Source: Argyresthia goedartella
Lineage: Eukaryota; Arthropoda; Insecta; Lepidoptera; Argyresthiidae
DNA: 64,000 bases
Assembly: GCA_949825045.1 (NCBI GenBank)
Contig: OX463829.1
Location: 5,518,001-5,582,000 of the forward strand
Reading direction: 5' to 3'
The notes under the pieces are model-generated. The model was not told the DNA's origin. It worked only from the letters and a program-made list of their open reading frames with translations, and did not search any database. Each line of letters begins with the position of its first letter. Position 1 is the first letter of the stretch. Shown piece after piece: positions 32,991-42,601 of this stretch. The translations under genes and the position numbers were made by a program.

Positions 32991-33390
32991 TTCTTCAATA
33001 GTTCAATAGTTCAATAGTATTTATTCATAAACAATAGTACAATTGTGTCTGAAATACATCGATTAAAACTAAAATATTATTTAAATGGTATAACAATTAT
33101 ATACAAGTGAAATAATTATAAGCCAGAAATATAATAAAATGTAACTTAATTGAAATTTAATTAAATGATAGGTAGACAAACAAAATAACAAAACACTTTG
33201 ACATGTCAAAATAAATTATTCAATACAAATACAAATCACATACCTGGCATAACAGTTATTAGTAATCATAAGTGAAGTACGTCTAATTAAACGTCAAAAC
33301 TAAAAATAATCATGCGCATGTCACAATAAATAAATAAATTCATAAACACAAGGAATAAAATATCATGTCATAAATAAAAATTGTATAATG

Positions 33391-36270
33391 TTATTTTGAT
33401 TGATTGCAGAATTCGTCAATACTGTATGGACTCATTTCCAATAAGAATTTTCTTAGCTTGTCCTTAAAACTGCTGTGCGTAACCATGAGCTTAAGCTCTG
33501 TCGGGAGCTGGTTAAATAACCTGAGTGACTGATAACCCGCTGAATGTCTTGCTACTTCTAACCTAGGTGCAGATACTATCGGAAAGTCCTTTCTACGCGA
33601 ATTCTCTCGTGTATGTCTCTGTTCCTGGTTTTCTATTTTGTGAATATTCTTAACTAGAACATCCATCAGCACAAGCAAGTAAAGCGCCGGAACTGTCAGT
33701 ATACCCAACCTGATGAAGTGCGGCCTGCACGATTCCGTCTGTTGGATACGAGCTATCGTGCGGATTGCCCTTTTTTGTAACACGAATGCTTTTAAAATAT
33801 TATATTCATAGCTATTTCCCCACAACTTGATGCTATAGCGCAACTTGGACTCAACCAGAGCATAATAAACCATTTTCAGGTGTCCTTCAGTTACTACGTC
33901 CCTAAGACTTCTCAGGGCATAGCACGCTGAGCCAATACTACCTTCCAGGGCAGTAAGTTCGGGCTTCCAGTTGAGAGAGGCATCAATATTAACTCCCAAA
34001 AACCTAACTACATTGACTGTCGCCACTGCGTCCCCGTTTAGGGTAGCCTTTATTTTATCATTATTTCGTGCGGTGGTCTTGAATAAGAGTAGATTAGTTT
34101 TAGTGGTGTTGATTTTCAGGTTATTGTTGGTAAACCAGGAATCAAACAGTTTTAGAATAACATTAACTTTAGATTCGAGTGATGTTATATCCTTGTCTGA
34201 AACGACAGCATTTGTGTCATCCGCATAAACTACAAGTTGACTATCAGGTATTTCCCTACCAATATACTCAAACAGGTCGTTAGTGAAAACAATAAAGAAG
34301 ATTGGGCCCAAAATAGAACCCTGCGGCACTCCTCTAGTCAGATGAACTAATCTGGACCTGTTTATCATTTGACATCCACTATCAGTCGAGCACAGTTCAA
34401 CAAACTGCTTCCTATTTTGAAGGTAAGATTTCATTAAATTCAGGCATTTCCCTCTTACACCATAATGTTCCAGCTTATCTATTAAAATGTCATGGTCAAC
34501 AAAATCAAACGCCGAGCTCAAGTCTAGAAAAAGTGCAGCAACTTTCATTTTCTCGTCTAGTTTACCTACAACGTCATCTACCAATGTATCAATAGCATCA
34601 GATGTACCCAAACCTCTCCGATAACCGAACTGTCTGTCACTAAGTATTTTATAATTTACCAAGTGCGCTAGAAATCTTGCCTTGATAATTTTCTCAAATA
34701 TCTTCGATAGGACTGGCAATAATGAAATAGGTCTGTAGTGGGACGGATTTTCTTTTGTTCCTTTTTTATGAACTGGCAATACACGGGCGATCTTAAATTG
34801 ATCTGGGAAAATTGCCATATTTAAACAGTTATTAAAGAAAATTGTAAGTGGCTCTGCTAAAATATCAATGTTGTTTTTGATAACTGTGATTGGCATGTCA
34901 TCGTAACCGCATGATGGCTTGCTTTCAAAAAGTTGGACTATCTTTTTGATTTCAGTTATACACGTCTGTCTAAAGTCCATCTCGCCTGTGACTCTCGGGC
35001 AGTTAATTTTTAGCAGATCTACTGCTTGCTGAGAACCATTTATAATTCCTACGGATTTAACCTCAAATTGGTCTGCGAAGACGTCTACTATTTCGATTGG
35101 TTTGTGAATTATTTTGTCATTTACTTTTAGCAATAACTTTTCTGTAACCGAGATTGTTTTCTTATTTCTGTGTTTGTTCACTACTTTCCACAAGGCTTTG
35201 GTAGAGCATTTTGCTTTATTTAGTTCCGACCGAACTGCAAGCTTTTTGGCTTGTGTTAGTACTCTCCTGTATATCCTAATATACTCACTGCGGTAATGCT
35301 TGATACTCTCGTTACAGCTATTCACATTGGCTAAAACCCTCTTCATTTTACTTGAGACTTTTAGGCCTGGTGTAAGCCATTTAATTTTGCCTGACTTTTC
35401 TAACGCTATCTTTTTCTTCTTTTTTACAAAGCAACTATGGAAAATTTTACAAAAACTTGAAATAAAACCATTTATTCCTTTGTCATTTAGGTTTCCTCTT
35501 ATAACTTCGGATCTAAACCGTTCATTATTGCTTTCTGAATACTGTCTGCGTTCTATTAGGAGAGTATGGTTTTCCTTGTGTGCTAAACTTAGATTCGGCA
35601 GTTTAAGGTTACAAAAGATTGCTGCATGACCATCTGAAATACCGTTATGATCCACATCCGTACCTTCAATATACTCTTCCGGCACATTTGTCAGAAAGTT
35701 GTCGAGGCATGATGCGCGAGCACCATTTCTGATAAAGGTTGGTGTATCTATCAAATATCTAAAATTGTAGCATTTCAACATGGCCAAAAATTTGTTGAGT
35801 CTATTATTATCACTAAGGGTGTCCATGTTGAAATCCCCACAAATTATACAGGTTTTTGTGAAATGATGCTCTAAAAGCTTTTCTAGGCACACCATGAACT
35901 CATCGTACGTGTCATAGTCCGGATTTCGATAGCAACAGATAATACACAAATTTGTATCTTTATCTCTGATACCACATACCTCGAAACACTTATCTTTACA
36001 CAGTTTCTTACAAATTGCTATTTCGTCATAACCTTTTTGCGCATGTCCTAAAATAAGTGAACCACCCCGTTTCATTGATACTCTAGTATTATAAGCAGCT
36101 ATCTTATAATTTTCTATTTGAAATAATGAAGCCATGTGTTCGTTTAGAAAGTGTTCAGTAATACCGATGTAATGACAATGTTCTTGAAAACTATCTATGT
36201 ACATCTCTAATTCATCCTTTTTTTTGGTGATTCCACACACATTTTGATGAAAAATGTTAATTTTTGCCAT
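33391..36270 (-). CDS. LINE ORF2: endonuclease and reverse transcriptase
   Basis: An intact 959-residue protein. The N-terminal apurinic-like endonuclease spans about residues 1-225, with N at NVCG, E39 (GITEH), GDFNMD at 145-150 and SDGH at 212-215 as the SDH-type motif. RT spans about 480-760: PSHYRPISLLPVLSKIFEK, FGYRRGLGTSDAI, motif A LDLSSAFD (582-589), motif B GVPQGSILGP (647-656) and catalytic YADD (682-685). The C-terminal domain includes YYALVESKLRYSIKLWG. It has no RNase H, consistent with CR1/Jockey-group LINEs. It nicks target DNA and copies the LINE RNA. Codon 1 (MAKINIFHQN) is a natural start just ahead of the EN domain. Confidence 0.9.
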   Translation of the reverse strand: MAKINIFHQNVCGITKKKDELEMYIDSFQEHCHYIGITEHFLNEHMASLFQIENYKIAAYNTRVSMKRGGSLILGHAQKGYDEIAICKKLCKDKCFEVCGIRDKDTNLCIICCYRNPDYDTYDEFMVCLEKLLEHHFTKTCIICGDFNMDTLSDNNRLNKFLAMLKCYNFRYLIDTPTFIRNGARASCLDNFLTNVPEEYIEGTDVDHNGISDGHAAIFCNLKLPNLSLAHKENHTLLIERRQYSESNNERFRSEVIRGNLNDKGINGFISSFCKIFHSCFVKKKKKIALEKSGKIKWLTPGLKVSSKMKRVLANVNSCNESIKHYRSEYIRIYRRVLTQAKKLAVRSELNKAKCSTKALWKVVNKHRNKKTISVTEKLLLKVNDKIIHKPIEIVDVFADQFEVKSVGIINGSQQAVDLLKINCPRVTGEMDFRQTCITEIKKIVQLFESKPSCGYDDMPITVIKNNIDILAEPLTIFFNNCLNMAIFPDQFKIARVLPVHKKGTKENPSHYRPISLLPVLSKIFEKIIKARFLAHLVNYKILSDRQFGYRRGLGTSDAIDTLVDDVVGKLDEKMKVAALFLDLSSAFDFVDHDILIDKLEHYGVRGKCLNLMKSYLQNRKQFVELCSTDSGCQMINRSRLVHLTRGVPQGSILGPIFFIVFTNDLFEYIGREIPDSQLVVYADDTNAVVSDKDITSLESKVNVILKLFDSWFTNNNLKINTTKTNLLLFKTTARNNDKIKATLNGDAVATVNVVRFLGVNIDASLNWKPELTALEGSIGSACYALRSLRDVVTEGHLKMVYYALVESKLRYSIKLWGNSYEYNILKAFVLQKRAIRTIARIQQTESCRPHFIRLGILTVPALYLLVLMDVLVKNIHKIENQEQRHTRENSRRKDFPIVSAPRLEVARHSAGYQSLRLFNQLPTELKLMVTHSSFKDKLRKFLLEMSPYSIDEFCNQSK

Positions 36271-36343
36271 ATTACTAGCTTTTCTATCAGTGGAAAGGGT
36301 ACTTGTAGAGGGTATACCTATACATTTATCTGATTTCTCGATG

Positions 36344-37768
36344 TTAGGACCGAAAAAACTGTGTGTTATTTGGTGTGAGGCTGGCTTTCGTCTTATTTGT
36401 AAAATAATATGGAATGGTGCCCATTTTGGGTAGATCTGATTGTGTGATTACTATTTTGTGATCTACAACGGCTTTCTTCTGAGTGTTTCTCTGGAAGAAG
36501 TAAGGAATGGTGCCCTTTTGCAAAATGGCTGGCTGGTGGGAGCAGGAATTATTGTTGTATATTGGGCTACTAATTGGTATGTTCCCCGCATGCAGATGTG
36601 GTGTAACACTTTGTTTGTTCTGTTTGGATTTTATTAAAAAGCTCCTATGATTTGTTTTATTAGTTATACGCAATATTTCCCTTAAAATCTGTCTACTTAT
36701 AGTTAATCGTCTAGGGATTCTAGTCATACCACCTACATTGTTTTCTTGTTGTGTTAAGTCTACAAAGGTCGCATGGTCAAATTGGGTGCACAAGAATTTG
36801 AACATTTTGTTCATCATTTTCTCATTAAGAAACCTAGTCCAACAGATTGTACCAAGTAAAACATTTGTCCTTAATAAACTCATGATGTGGTACAGATGCG
36901 ACTGCATTTTGATAGGGTTTTTGTCATTTGTACCTAGAAGAAATACTACATAATCTTCTTCGGTATAGTCCCTACATATCTCCAAACAGGAAGATACTAC
37001 CTGATCGGATGTTGCATTTGTCTTTATCAGTGATGTAACGGTGAAATCCTGTCCCAGAAGATCTTGAATAGATTCTCTGATACCATGTCCTCTTTCATCT
37101 GCAAACAGCATAACCCTGTGCTTCCCATTGGTCCTTGGGGTTTCTGTACTTTTTAGGTTATCACTTCGTTTTAAATTTAGGTTTTCATCTTGATTAGGTT
37201 TAATTTCATACTCTTGTCTCGATTTTTGTTCTTCATGTTGTTTGGTTTTTAGGTCTATTTCTTCTATTTTTGCTGTTTCTGAGCGGTTTTGTAGATGATC
37301 TGTAAAATCTGTTCCATCTTCACATTTTTGTTGTTCCTCGTAGTCTCGTCCACCTGGTGTCCATGTATTACCAATTATAAGGCGTTTCGGTGTGAGTTCT
37401 CTTTTCCTGTGGCTTGATCTTGGGGTTCTATATTTGGTAGGCGTTTCAGAACAAATCCTTTTCAGCAAATTGGTTTTCTTCTGACGATCTAGTAGTTGTT
37501 TTTTTAATAAATTGTTCTCTGTCGACAATGAGTCAATTTCAATATGTGCACTTTCTAGTTGCGTCTCTAATATAAGAATTCTATTTTTTAATTCCTGAAA
37601 TTCTTCTGTTGATTCACATAGTTGATCCGATAGATCTGGTAGACTCAGCGGAGGATTGGCAGAGACGTCTGAAATATTCAATGCGATCAGAGTTTCTTCA
37701 TGTGAGTGTCGACGATTTCTACTTCCCTTTCTCAATGTTACGTTTTGGCGGGAGTTATCTGATTGCAT
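36344..37768 (-). CDS. LINE ORF1 with coiled coil and SGNH-esterase-like domain
   Basis: An intact 474-residue protein. Residues about 52-105 form a Leu/Glu-rich coiled coil (FQELKNRILILETQLE...). A basic/acidic linker follows. From about 217 it has VMLFADERGHGIRESI (D224 in the position of the GDS nucleophile block, with the nucleophilic Ser apparently replaced by Glu) and VVFLLGTNDKN (GxND block, 279-282), as in SGNH hydrolase domains of CR1-type ORF1 proteins. The C-terminal part is Asn/Thr/Pro-rich and has two TIPYxF repeats. The usual role is RNA binding, with the esterase-like part of unknown function. It is separated by 73 bases from ORF2. Confidence 0.75.
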   Translation of the reverse strand: MQSDNSRQNVTLRKGSRNRRHSHEETLIALNISDVSANPPLSLPDLSDQLCESTEEFQELKNRILILETQLESAHIEIDSLSTENNLLKKQLLDRQKKTNLLKRICSETPTKYRTPRSSHRKRELTPKRLIIGNTWTPGGRDYEEQQKCEDGTDFTDHLQNRSETAKIEEIDLKTKQHEEQKSRQEYEIKPNQDENLNLKRSDNLKSTETPRTNGKHRVMLFADERGHGIRESIQDLLGQDFTVTSLIKTNATSDQVVSSCLEICRDYTEEDYVVFLLGTNDKNPIKMQSHLYHIMSLLRTNVLLGTICWTRFLNEKMMNKMFKFLCTQFDHATFVDLTQQENNVGGMTRIPRRLTISRQILREILRITNKTNHRSFLIKSKQNKQSVTPHLHAGNIPISSPIYNNNSCSHQPAILQKGTIPYFFQRNTQKKAVVDHKIVITQSDLPKMGTIPYYFTNKTKASLTPNNTQFFRS

Positions 37769-38464
37769 TTTTAATTAGTAAGATGAGGGCAAAAAGAAAA
37801 GAGAGAAAAAAAAAATATAAAAAGTTTTAGCAGTCTTTGGATTTGATATGTTGACCTCCGGTTTGTAAAGCCGCCGTCGTTTACTACACGCCACGAGCGC
37901 AGTTACATCAGCGTGTGAATTAGTGGTTTCGTTTCCGTCAGCCGTATCGAGGCGCATCAATTTTTGCGCAGGGCTAGCGACATCTGTTGATATGTAGTGC
38001 CAACTTTTTGACCCAGATTCACCTAGCACTGAGAGTTTGAGACACTACACTACTATGTTATTCTGGCGTAACAAGTCCTCGCGGTAGATGTCGTTGTTGT
38101 CCAAACGTACGTTAAAGTCCCGTTATCGAATTATGTTAGATCGTTTTAACAGCGTAATTACTAAGTTACTGTTGTTATATTTTGATCACTTTCTCTGTAG
38201 TTGGTAATGATACTAATTTATAGTTCTATTTATTGTCACTATTGTCATTTAGATATATTCAGTTCACATTTATATATTTCACTTTTACACCGTGTATATT
38301 GTGTTATATAAGTTGATAACACTAACACATCACTATTGTACCATTGTCTTCTGAAATTCACTGTTTTATACTTGTCAAACACTTAATTGCTAATTTTAAT
38401 TTAAAATAATATCGGAGCTCAATGTTTACATGCTCGGTGCGGGTATCCGAAAAAGACCTTCTTC

Positions 38465-38652
38465 CACCTTCCATACAACAAACATTGAAGCGCTTCAAAC
38501 GGCGATATTGTAACGTAGAACGTTTCGTGGATATTTTGGCAGCTTAACGTCTTCTATAAACATGGAATACTGCACATCATTCATATAGCTTTGATTTTCA
38601 CCATGTTTTGTGGCTAATAAACACTGAAACTGTTCCAAAAAACTTGACTTCA
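38465..38652 (-). pseudogene. Ginger-like transposase, N-terminal remnant
   Basis: On the minus strand an ATG at 38652 opens KSSFLEQFQCLLATKHGEN and YSMFIEDVK. After a frame change it continues AAKISTKRSTLQYRRLKRFN, which matches the YRRLKRFDV motif near the start of KRBA2-like transposases. It then runs EGGR up to the LINE junction; past the LINE the core resumes RNRMVAEA. The roughly 60-80 residues normally between LKRF and GGR are missing, so an internal deletion preceded the LINE insertion. Confidence 0.6.
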
Positions 38653-38867
38653 TAGTCTATAGGTCTTCATTCACAGCCATTCTGCATTCGAACGTATGAG
38701 TGCGCAAAAACAAGAAAGTACGTCTGTTTTGTACAACGGCACAACGCGTACTAAACTCAAAGCGCAATGGCAAACTCGGGTGTACGGGTGGCGGGCGGCA
38801 GGGGCGCGCGAGCGCGACGCGACTCGCGTGAGCCAGGCGCCTGTTACTTGTTTCAACTTGTTTGCAT

Positions 38868-39060
38868 CTAGTTTTATCCAACAGGGAATGGCTGGACCTA
38901 GTTCTAGCCGGAATGATATCGGATAGACCTAGTTTTATCCAACAGGGAATGGCCGAAGCTAGTTGTAGCCGGCATGATGAAGGATATACCTAGTTTTATC
39001 CAACAGGGAATGGTCGAACCTAGTTGTAGCCGACATGATGAAGGATAGACCTAGTTTTAC
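38868..39060. repeat. Right subterminal array, about three 61-bp units (inverted)
   Basis: Inverted counterparts of the left array: CTAGTTTTATCCAACAGGGA, ATGGCCGAAGCTAGTTGTAG, CCGGCATGATGAAGGAT. Three units here against four at the left end. Confidence 0.8.
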
Positions 39061-39139
39061 CCGAAAATTATCGGCTCGTACTAGGTTTAACCAAGAGTAA
39101 GTGGCTACACCTAGTTCTAACCGGCTAAAACCAGTAACA

Positions 39140-39415
39140 TATATATAAGTATATGTTTGATATATACCTATATTAAATTTTTTGCTTTTGTATTTTATTT
39201 AGTATATATCATTTCTTACATTATTATGTTTTAGTTGTTAACAATTAGATGTGTACAGTTTTATTGCGCACTAGGACTCTCCTGTTGCACAATTTTTTCT
39301 GTCCTGCCTAGGTTTGCTGGTAGAAATCTGTCTTTAGAAATAAGCTCGCCTTTGCACATAAAATGTTTTGTTACCTTACTATTAAGATTTCTGTGCAATA
39401 AAGAATATGAATGAA
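39140..39415 (+). mobile_element. 3' UTR of the outer CR1-like LINE
   Basis: Resumes the LINE interrupted at TATA. It contains GCGCACTAGGACTCTCCTGT, TCCTGCCTAGGTTTGCTGG, AATAAGCTCGCCTTTGC and GTGCAATAAAGAATATGAATGAATC. The same sequence follows the related fragment at 53084-53285. Confidence 0.75.
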
Positions 39416-39931
39416 TCAGGAGCCGCTATTTTGAATTAATCTGTGATTAACCTCTTGTTATATTTAACTACTCTTTCAGAAACTGGGGAACCTATTTTAG
39501 TCAATTAGTACTTAGAAAAGCAATAGTTACAGTAAAATATTTGTAAAACAGGTGACGCTATCTTTTGATCTGATGAGCCGAGCAAAACTATAACTGAAAT
39601 TAAATATGGTAATATAATGTAGGTACTTTATTTAGTTGTTTAATACATTTTTACAGAGGAGTAATAAATAAGTAATGACATGAAATAATCGCATTACTTA
39701 CTATATATTAACTAAATCCAGGTTTATCCGGACATATTGAAACAGGCCCTTCACCTCCTGACTGAATAAGGTGTTCCACTAGCACATCCATCCTTTTATT
39801 TATATTTTAAAACTATTTCTACATCATGTACAGAGAAGTTGTTACAAAAAATCAGACACAAAAAGCAGAAGATAAGTATTTCCAGCCTGCCATATCCTTT
39901 GGTCCATACTAGATTAGATTACACTTGGCTA
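39416..39931. other. 3' flank / 3' UTR of the NPC2-like gene
   Basis: No other gene. On the minus strand AATAAA occurs at 39800-39795, about 130 bases after the NPC2-like stop codon, a plausible poly(A) signal. The rest is AT-rich with no recognised repeat. Confidence 0.45.
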
Positions 39932-40072
39932 TTACTTGAGTTTGGCATTTATGAGGATACACACGAGGTCTTCTTCGTCCTCTGACCTCAGCTCCCATTT
40001 CACTTTGACGGCGATATCCGGATAAGTCTTGTGGACTGGCAGTGTAGCCGTGTAGTGGATGTGCTGTCCTGT
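39932..40072 (-). CDS. NPC2/ML-domain protein, terminal exon
   Basis: Acceptor GTTCACAG (inverse of 40073-40080), then 46 codons and TAA at 39934-39932. It encodes TGQHIHYTATLPVHKTYPDI followed by AVKVKWELRSEDEEDLVCIL, matching the last part of NPC2-type lipid-binding proteins (GQ.YTY..SLPV...YP.I...VKWEL.DE....C). It joins in phase to the exon at 41507-41625, producing CPLKTGQHIHY. The expected final Cys of the domain is present (LVCIL). Confidence 0.8.
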   Translation of the reverse strand, partial: TGQHIHYTATLPVHKTYPDIAVKVKWELRSEDEEDLVCILINAKLK

Positions 40073-40104
40073 CTGTGAACAAATAAAAAACATAAATAAA
40101 AAAA

Positions 40105-40319
40105 AAAACAAGAAAAAATAAATAAACATTTACATACAGGCACATACATTGCTACTGGCCCCACACTAGGATACCCTGTCGTGGGAACTAGAAACAGCGA
40201 CGTCACACTCGTATGAACATCCAAGACCTGGGGATTTTTTTTACCCACAGCCGGGGATCGAACCCGGGACCTCTAGCATGGTAGGCAGAGCCACAACCGC
40301 GGCGCCACAGAGATCGTCA
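40105..40319 (-). mobile_element. tRNA-derived SINE in NPC2-like intron
   Basis: The head at the right (GACGATCTCTGTGGCGCCGC inverse, GGTTCGATCCCCGGCTGTGG) is followed leftwards by the family body and an A-rich tail at 40084-40135. Same orientation as the host gene. Confidence 0.7.
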
Positions 40320-41030
40320 ATGAAACCTTAAAGCTGAGCATTCACGCTCAGTTTAAACTGATCAAATTGGACTGACGTCAGTTAAAACTGACCGTGATAA
40401 GGTATGTGAAATCTTGTATTGAACATTGAAACTGATGAAAACCCACGGATTTTCGGGGTGCACCGTAATCCGTTAGCTTCGGTCCGTTTTCATCAGATCA
40501 AAAGAGACCGTGATTGCGCTTGCACCAGTCCGATTCCACCAGCCGGATAATCGACGGGATGGTGCTGGACGTACGTAACTATGAAGTATGCAGGTTCGTC
40601 CAATGAGTTACAGTGGAATAAAGGCGCTTTCTGTTGTATTTTATTGATTCTCATATAGTAACAGGGATAACTCATTTAATAAATTAATATCTCTTTTTAC
40701 CCGACTACACCAGAAGGAGCAAAATATTGTTCGAGTGTTTGGATGGATGTATGTATGTATGTGTGACCATTTAGTTAGCACGCGCTACAGCCCAAAAGGC
40801 ATGACACATTTTTAATTTATCAATTCTTTCGTATATTTTTTGCGTTTTCTGGTGATTAGATGGCTACAAACAGCAGCCGCAATAAATAGACTTTCTTCAT
40901 AAGAATCCGAGTACATTTTCAGAAAATCATCAAAACACCTCACGTAATTAATGAACGCCCCCTAATTCAATACTCAATTTTTCGAGGCAGTTCCCATTAC
41001 AGCCTTATGTTAGTCTAGAACGTCCGTAAG
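40320..41030. other. Intron sequence, no recognised feature
   Basis: Part of the last intron of the NPC2-like gene. It contains a stretch with repeated CAGTT/AACTG motifs (40350-40400) and a TATG/TGTA-rich simple repeat near 40745-40765. No coding segment is supported. Confidence 0.4.
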
Positions 41031-41034
41031 TTCT

Positions 41035-41130
41035 TAAGAACCTTGCCTCATTGGTATGGTCAGCACCGGGATTCGAACCCTCATCTCCCGCGCCACAGAC
41101 GAGCGAGTATCCACTAGACCACGGACGTTC
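41035..41130 (-). mobile_element. tRNA-like SINE head
   Basis: Inverse reads GTCCGTGGTCTAGTGGATAC, then GAGGGTTCGAATCCCGGTGC (A and B box-like). It lacks a canonical acceptor stem closure and sits in intronic sequence, so it is a SINE head rather than a tRNA gene. Confidence 0.55.
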
Positions 41131-41286
41131 CTATTTTCACCATCGTCATCAGCCTGTCAGGGAAGTAGAGGTGTCTTCAGGTACACGCCATTCAATTCGG
41201 TCGTGAATACGCAGAACCTAAGAGAAGCCCCTATTACTCTAGGGGGGTTCCCAGTCATGCTGATGATGATGATGGTGATTGGTGAC

Positions 41287-41500
41287 GATATCGACGACCT
41301 CTGTGGTTTTGCGGTTCCAGGCTCCGCCTCTAGAGCGAGAGGTCCCTGGTTCGAATCCAGGCTGGTGAGGAAGGAAAATAATCACCAGGTTTTGGATGTG
41401 TGTGACATCACTGTTTCTGGTTCCCACGACACAGGGTATCCTAGTGTGGGGCCAGTAGCAATGTATGTGCCTGTACATTTTTTTTTTGTTTTTCATCACG
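41287..41500 (+). mobile_element. tRNA-derived SINE beside an NPC2-like exon
   Basis: Head GACCTCTGTGGTTTTGCGGT, B box GGTTCGAATCCAGGC, body TTTTGGATGTGTG, CTGGTTCCCACGACAC and GTGTGGGGCCAGTAGC, then TGTACA and a T-rich tract. It ends only a few bases from the splice donor (41506) of the exon at 41507-41625, antisense to the gene. Confidence 0.7.
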
Positions 41501-41506
41501 CCTCAC

Positions 41507-41625
41507 CTTTAGGGGGCAGGTCAGGCCGCTGTCCTGGCAAGCGTCGGGCTGTGGCAGCGGGAAAGGAACGGGGAGGTTCATGATGACCCCGTGCACTTCA
41601 GTCTTTACTGTCTTCACATCTTTGG
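41507..41625 (-). CDS. NPC2/ML-domain protein, internal exon
   Basis: Acceptor TTTGTTTCCAG (inverse of 41626 onwards) and donor AAAG|GTGAGG. It encodes KDVKTVKTEVHGVIMNLPVP followed by FPLPQPDACQDSGLTCPLK. The VHG.I.G.PVPFP.P..DAC..SG..CPL pattern is diagnostic of NPC2 family proteins, with the two Cys at the expected positions for the conserved disulphides. Two bases at the start complete a codon with the single base left by the exon at 43324. Confidence 0.85.
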
Positions 41626-41834
41626 CTGGAAACAAAATATGAACAGAGTCACATCTATTCTCATACGGGGTGGCACAGGCTGGTGTGGCTGCATATATTG
41701 CACTGTAACTGTCCGCTTGTATTGTACGTGTAAGTGGTTGTAGGAGAGTAGAGGTCTAATAAAAACTAGTTTTTCGGACTTGGCGTTTGGCGTCGAGTTT
41801 TTCGAGACGAGCTTATTCGGACTTTGTAGACCCC

Positions 41835-41965
41835 TTTCAAGGTTCCGTATCCGAAGGGTGCCAAACGGGACCCTAATAGTAAGCCTCCGCTGTCCGTCTG
41901 TCGGTCCGTCCGTCAGCGGGCTGTATCTCATGAACCATAATAGAGAGTTGAAATTTTCACAGAAT
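41835..41965 (-). repeat. Dispersed repeat fragment (GGTACGGAACC type)
   Basis: Plus-strand GGTTCCGTATCCGAAGGGTG, CCAAACGGGACCCTAATAGT, GTCCGTCTGTCGGTCCGTCC and TGTATCTCATGAACC: the inverse of the 3' end of the 28390-28800 repeat. Confidence 0.6.
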
Positions 41966-42177
41966 GTGAAATGAAAATGAAAAATGTTTATTTCTTTAAC
42001 TATGCTTAACTTCACAAACAATTTGATGAGACCTCCTTGAAAGTATTTAAAAACCTGTGCTAGAAGGTCTGGCTCTTTCGTTTCTAGGTAGTAGTACTAG
42101 AATAAACGTAGTATTTCTTTCGCTTTAAAAATATCTTATAATTCAAAGAATACACTGTAATACTAAGATTATGATAA

Positions 42178-42225
42178 CGTGCGTGTGTATTTGTGTGTGT
42201 GTATGTGTGTGAGGGTGCGTGAGTG
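42178..42225. repeat. GT-rich microsatellite
   Basis: GTGCGTGTGTATTTGTGTGT and its continuation, an imperfect (GT)n of about 45 bp. Confidence 0.8.
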
Positions 42226-42601
42226 TTTATATTTCTGTTTCCGCTACAGCAACCAATAATAAACTACAGAAGATTTTATAAATGTAAGGGTTCCCCGTAC
42301 AAGAGACGTCTTTTAACACCCCCCGCGATATTACATACCCTAGCATGATTCAAATAAGATCGTAGATTTCGCGACGTATCTTATGGTTGTGGTGGCGGAA
42401 TTGGTTTGATGTTGCGCAATACGTGCGGAACCCTCTGTACCCGCCCGCCCCACACTTGACCGATTGTATTTAATTGCATTTCGCTATTCCGTTCTCATCA
42501 AGGCATCACTCTCCCATATCATAGTCCACAGGACATTAGATCGTTTTAGGATATCCTTATATCGGAGATATTATCCACAAGACAGCTCGGAGTTGAAAAC
42601 T

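Larger units (their letters stand above)
32997..38458 (-). mobile_element. Apparently full-length CR1-like LINE
   Basis: About 5.46 kb inserted in the Ginger-like transposase gene. A 6-bp duplication TTCTTC flanks it (32991-32996 and 38459-38464). Minus-strand layout: a 5' UTR of about 690 bp, ORF1 (474 codons), 73-base gap, ORF2 (959 codons), a 3' UTR of about 390 bp, and a short tail of AGTTCAAT units (read on +) at 32997-33020. Neither ORF is interrupted, so this copy may be recent. Confidence 0.85.
30821..39139 (-). mobile_element. Ginger-like DNA transposon (KRBA2-type transposase) with nested LINE
   Basis: The ends are TGTTACGGCTAAAAC at the left and, inverted at the right, TGTTACTGGTTTTAGC. 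Both lead into CCTAGTTTTAGCCGGTTAG-like subterminal sequence and 61-bp repeats. TATA flanks both sides (30817-30820 and 39140-39143). Minus-strand coding resembles KRBA2/SCAND3-type integrase-like transposases, which belong to Ginger DNA transposons; TG...CA termini and 4-bp duplications are the known Ginger signature. Removing the nested LINE (32997-38458) leaves about 2.85 kb. The transposase has frameshifts, an apparent internal deletion and the LINE insertion, so this copy is dead. The element sits in a LINE 3' UTR. Confidence 0.8.

Noticed and set aside
41040..41125. Possible tRNA gene on the minus strand
   Set aside because: Good B box but poor overall cloverleaf pairing and an intronic, SINE-like setting.
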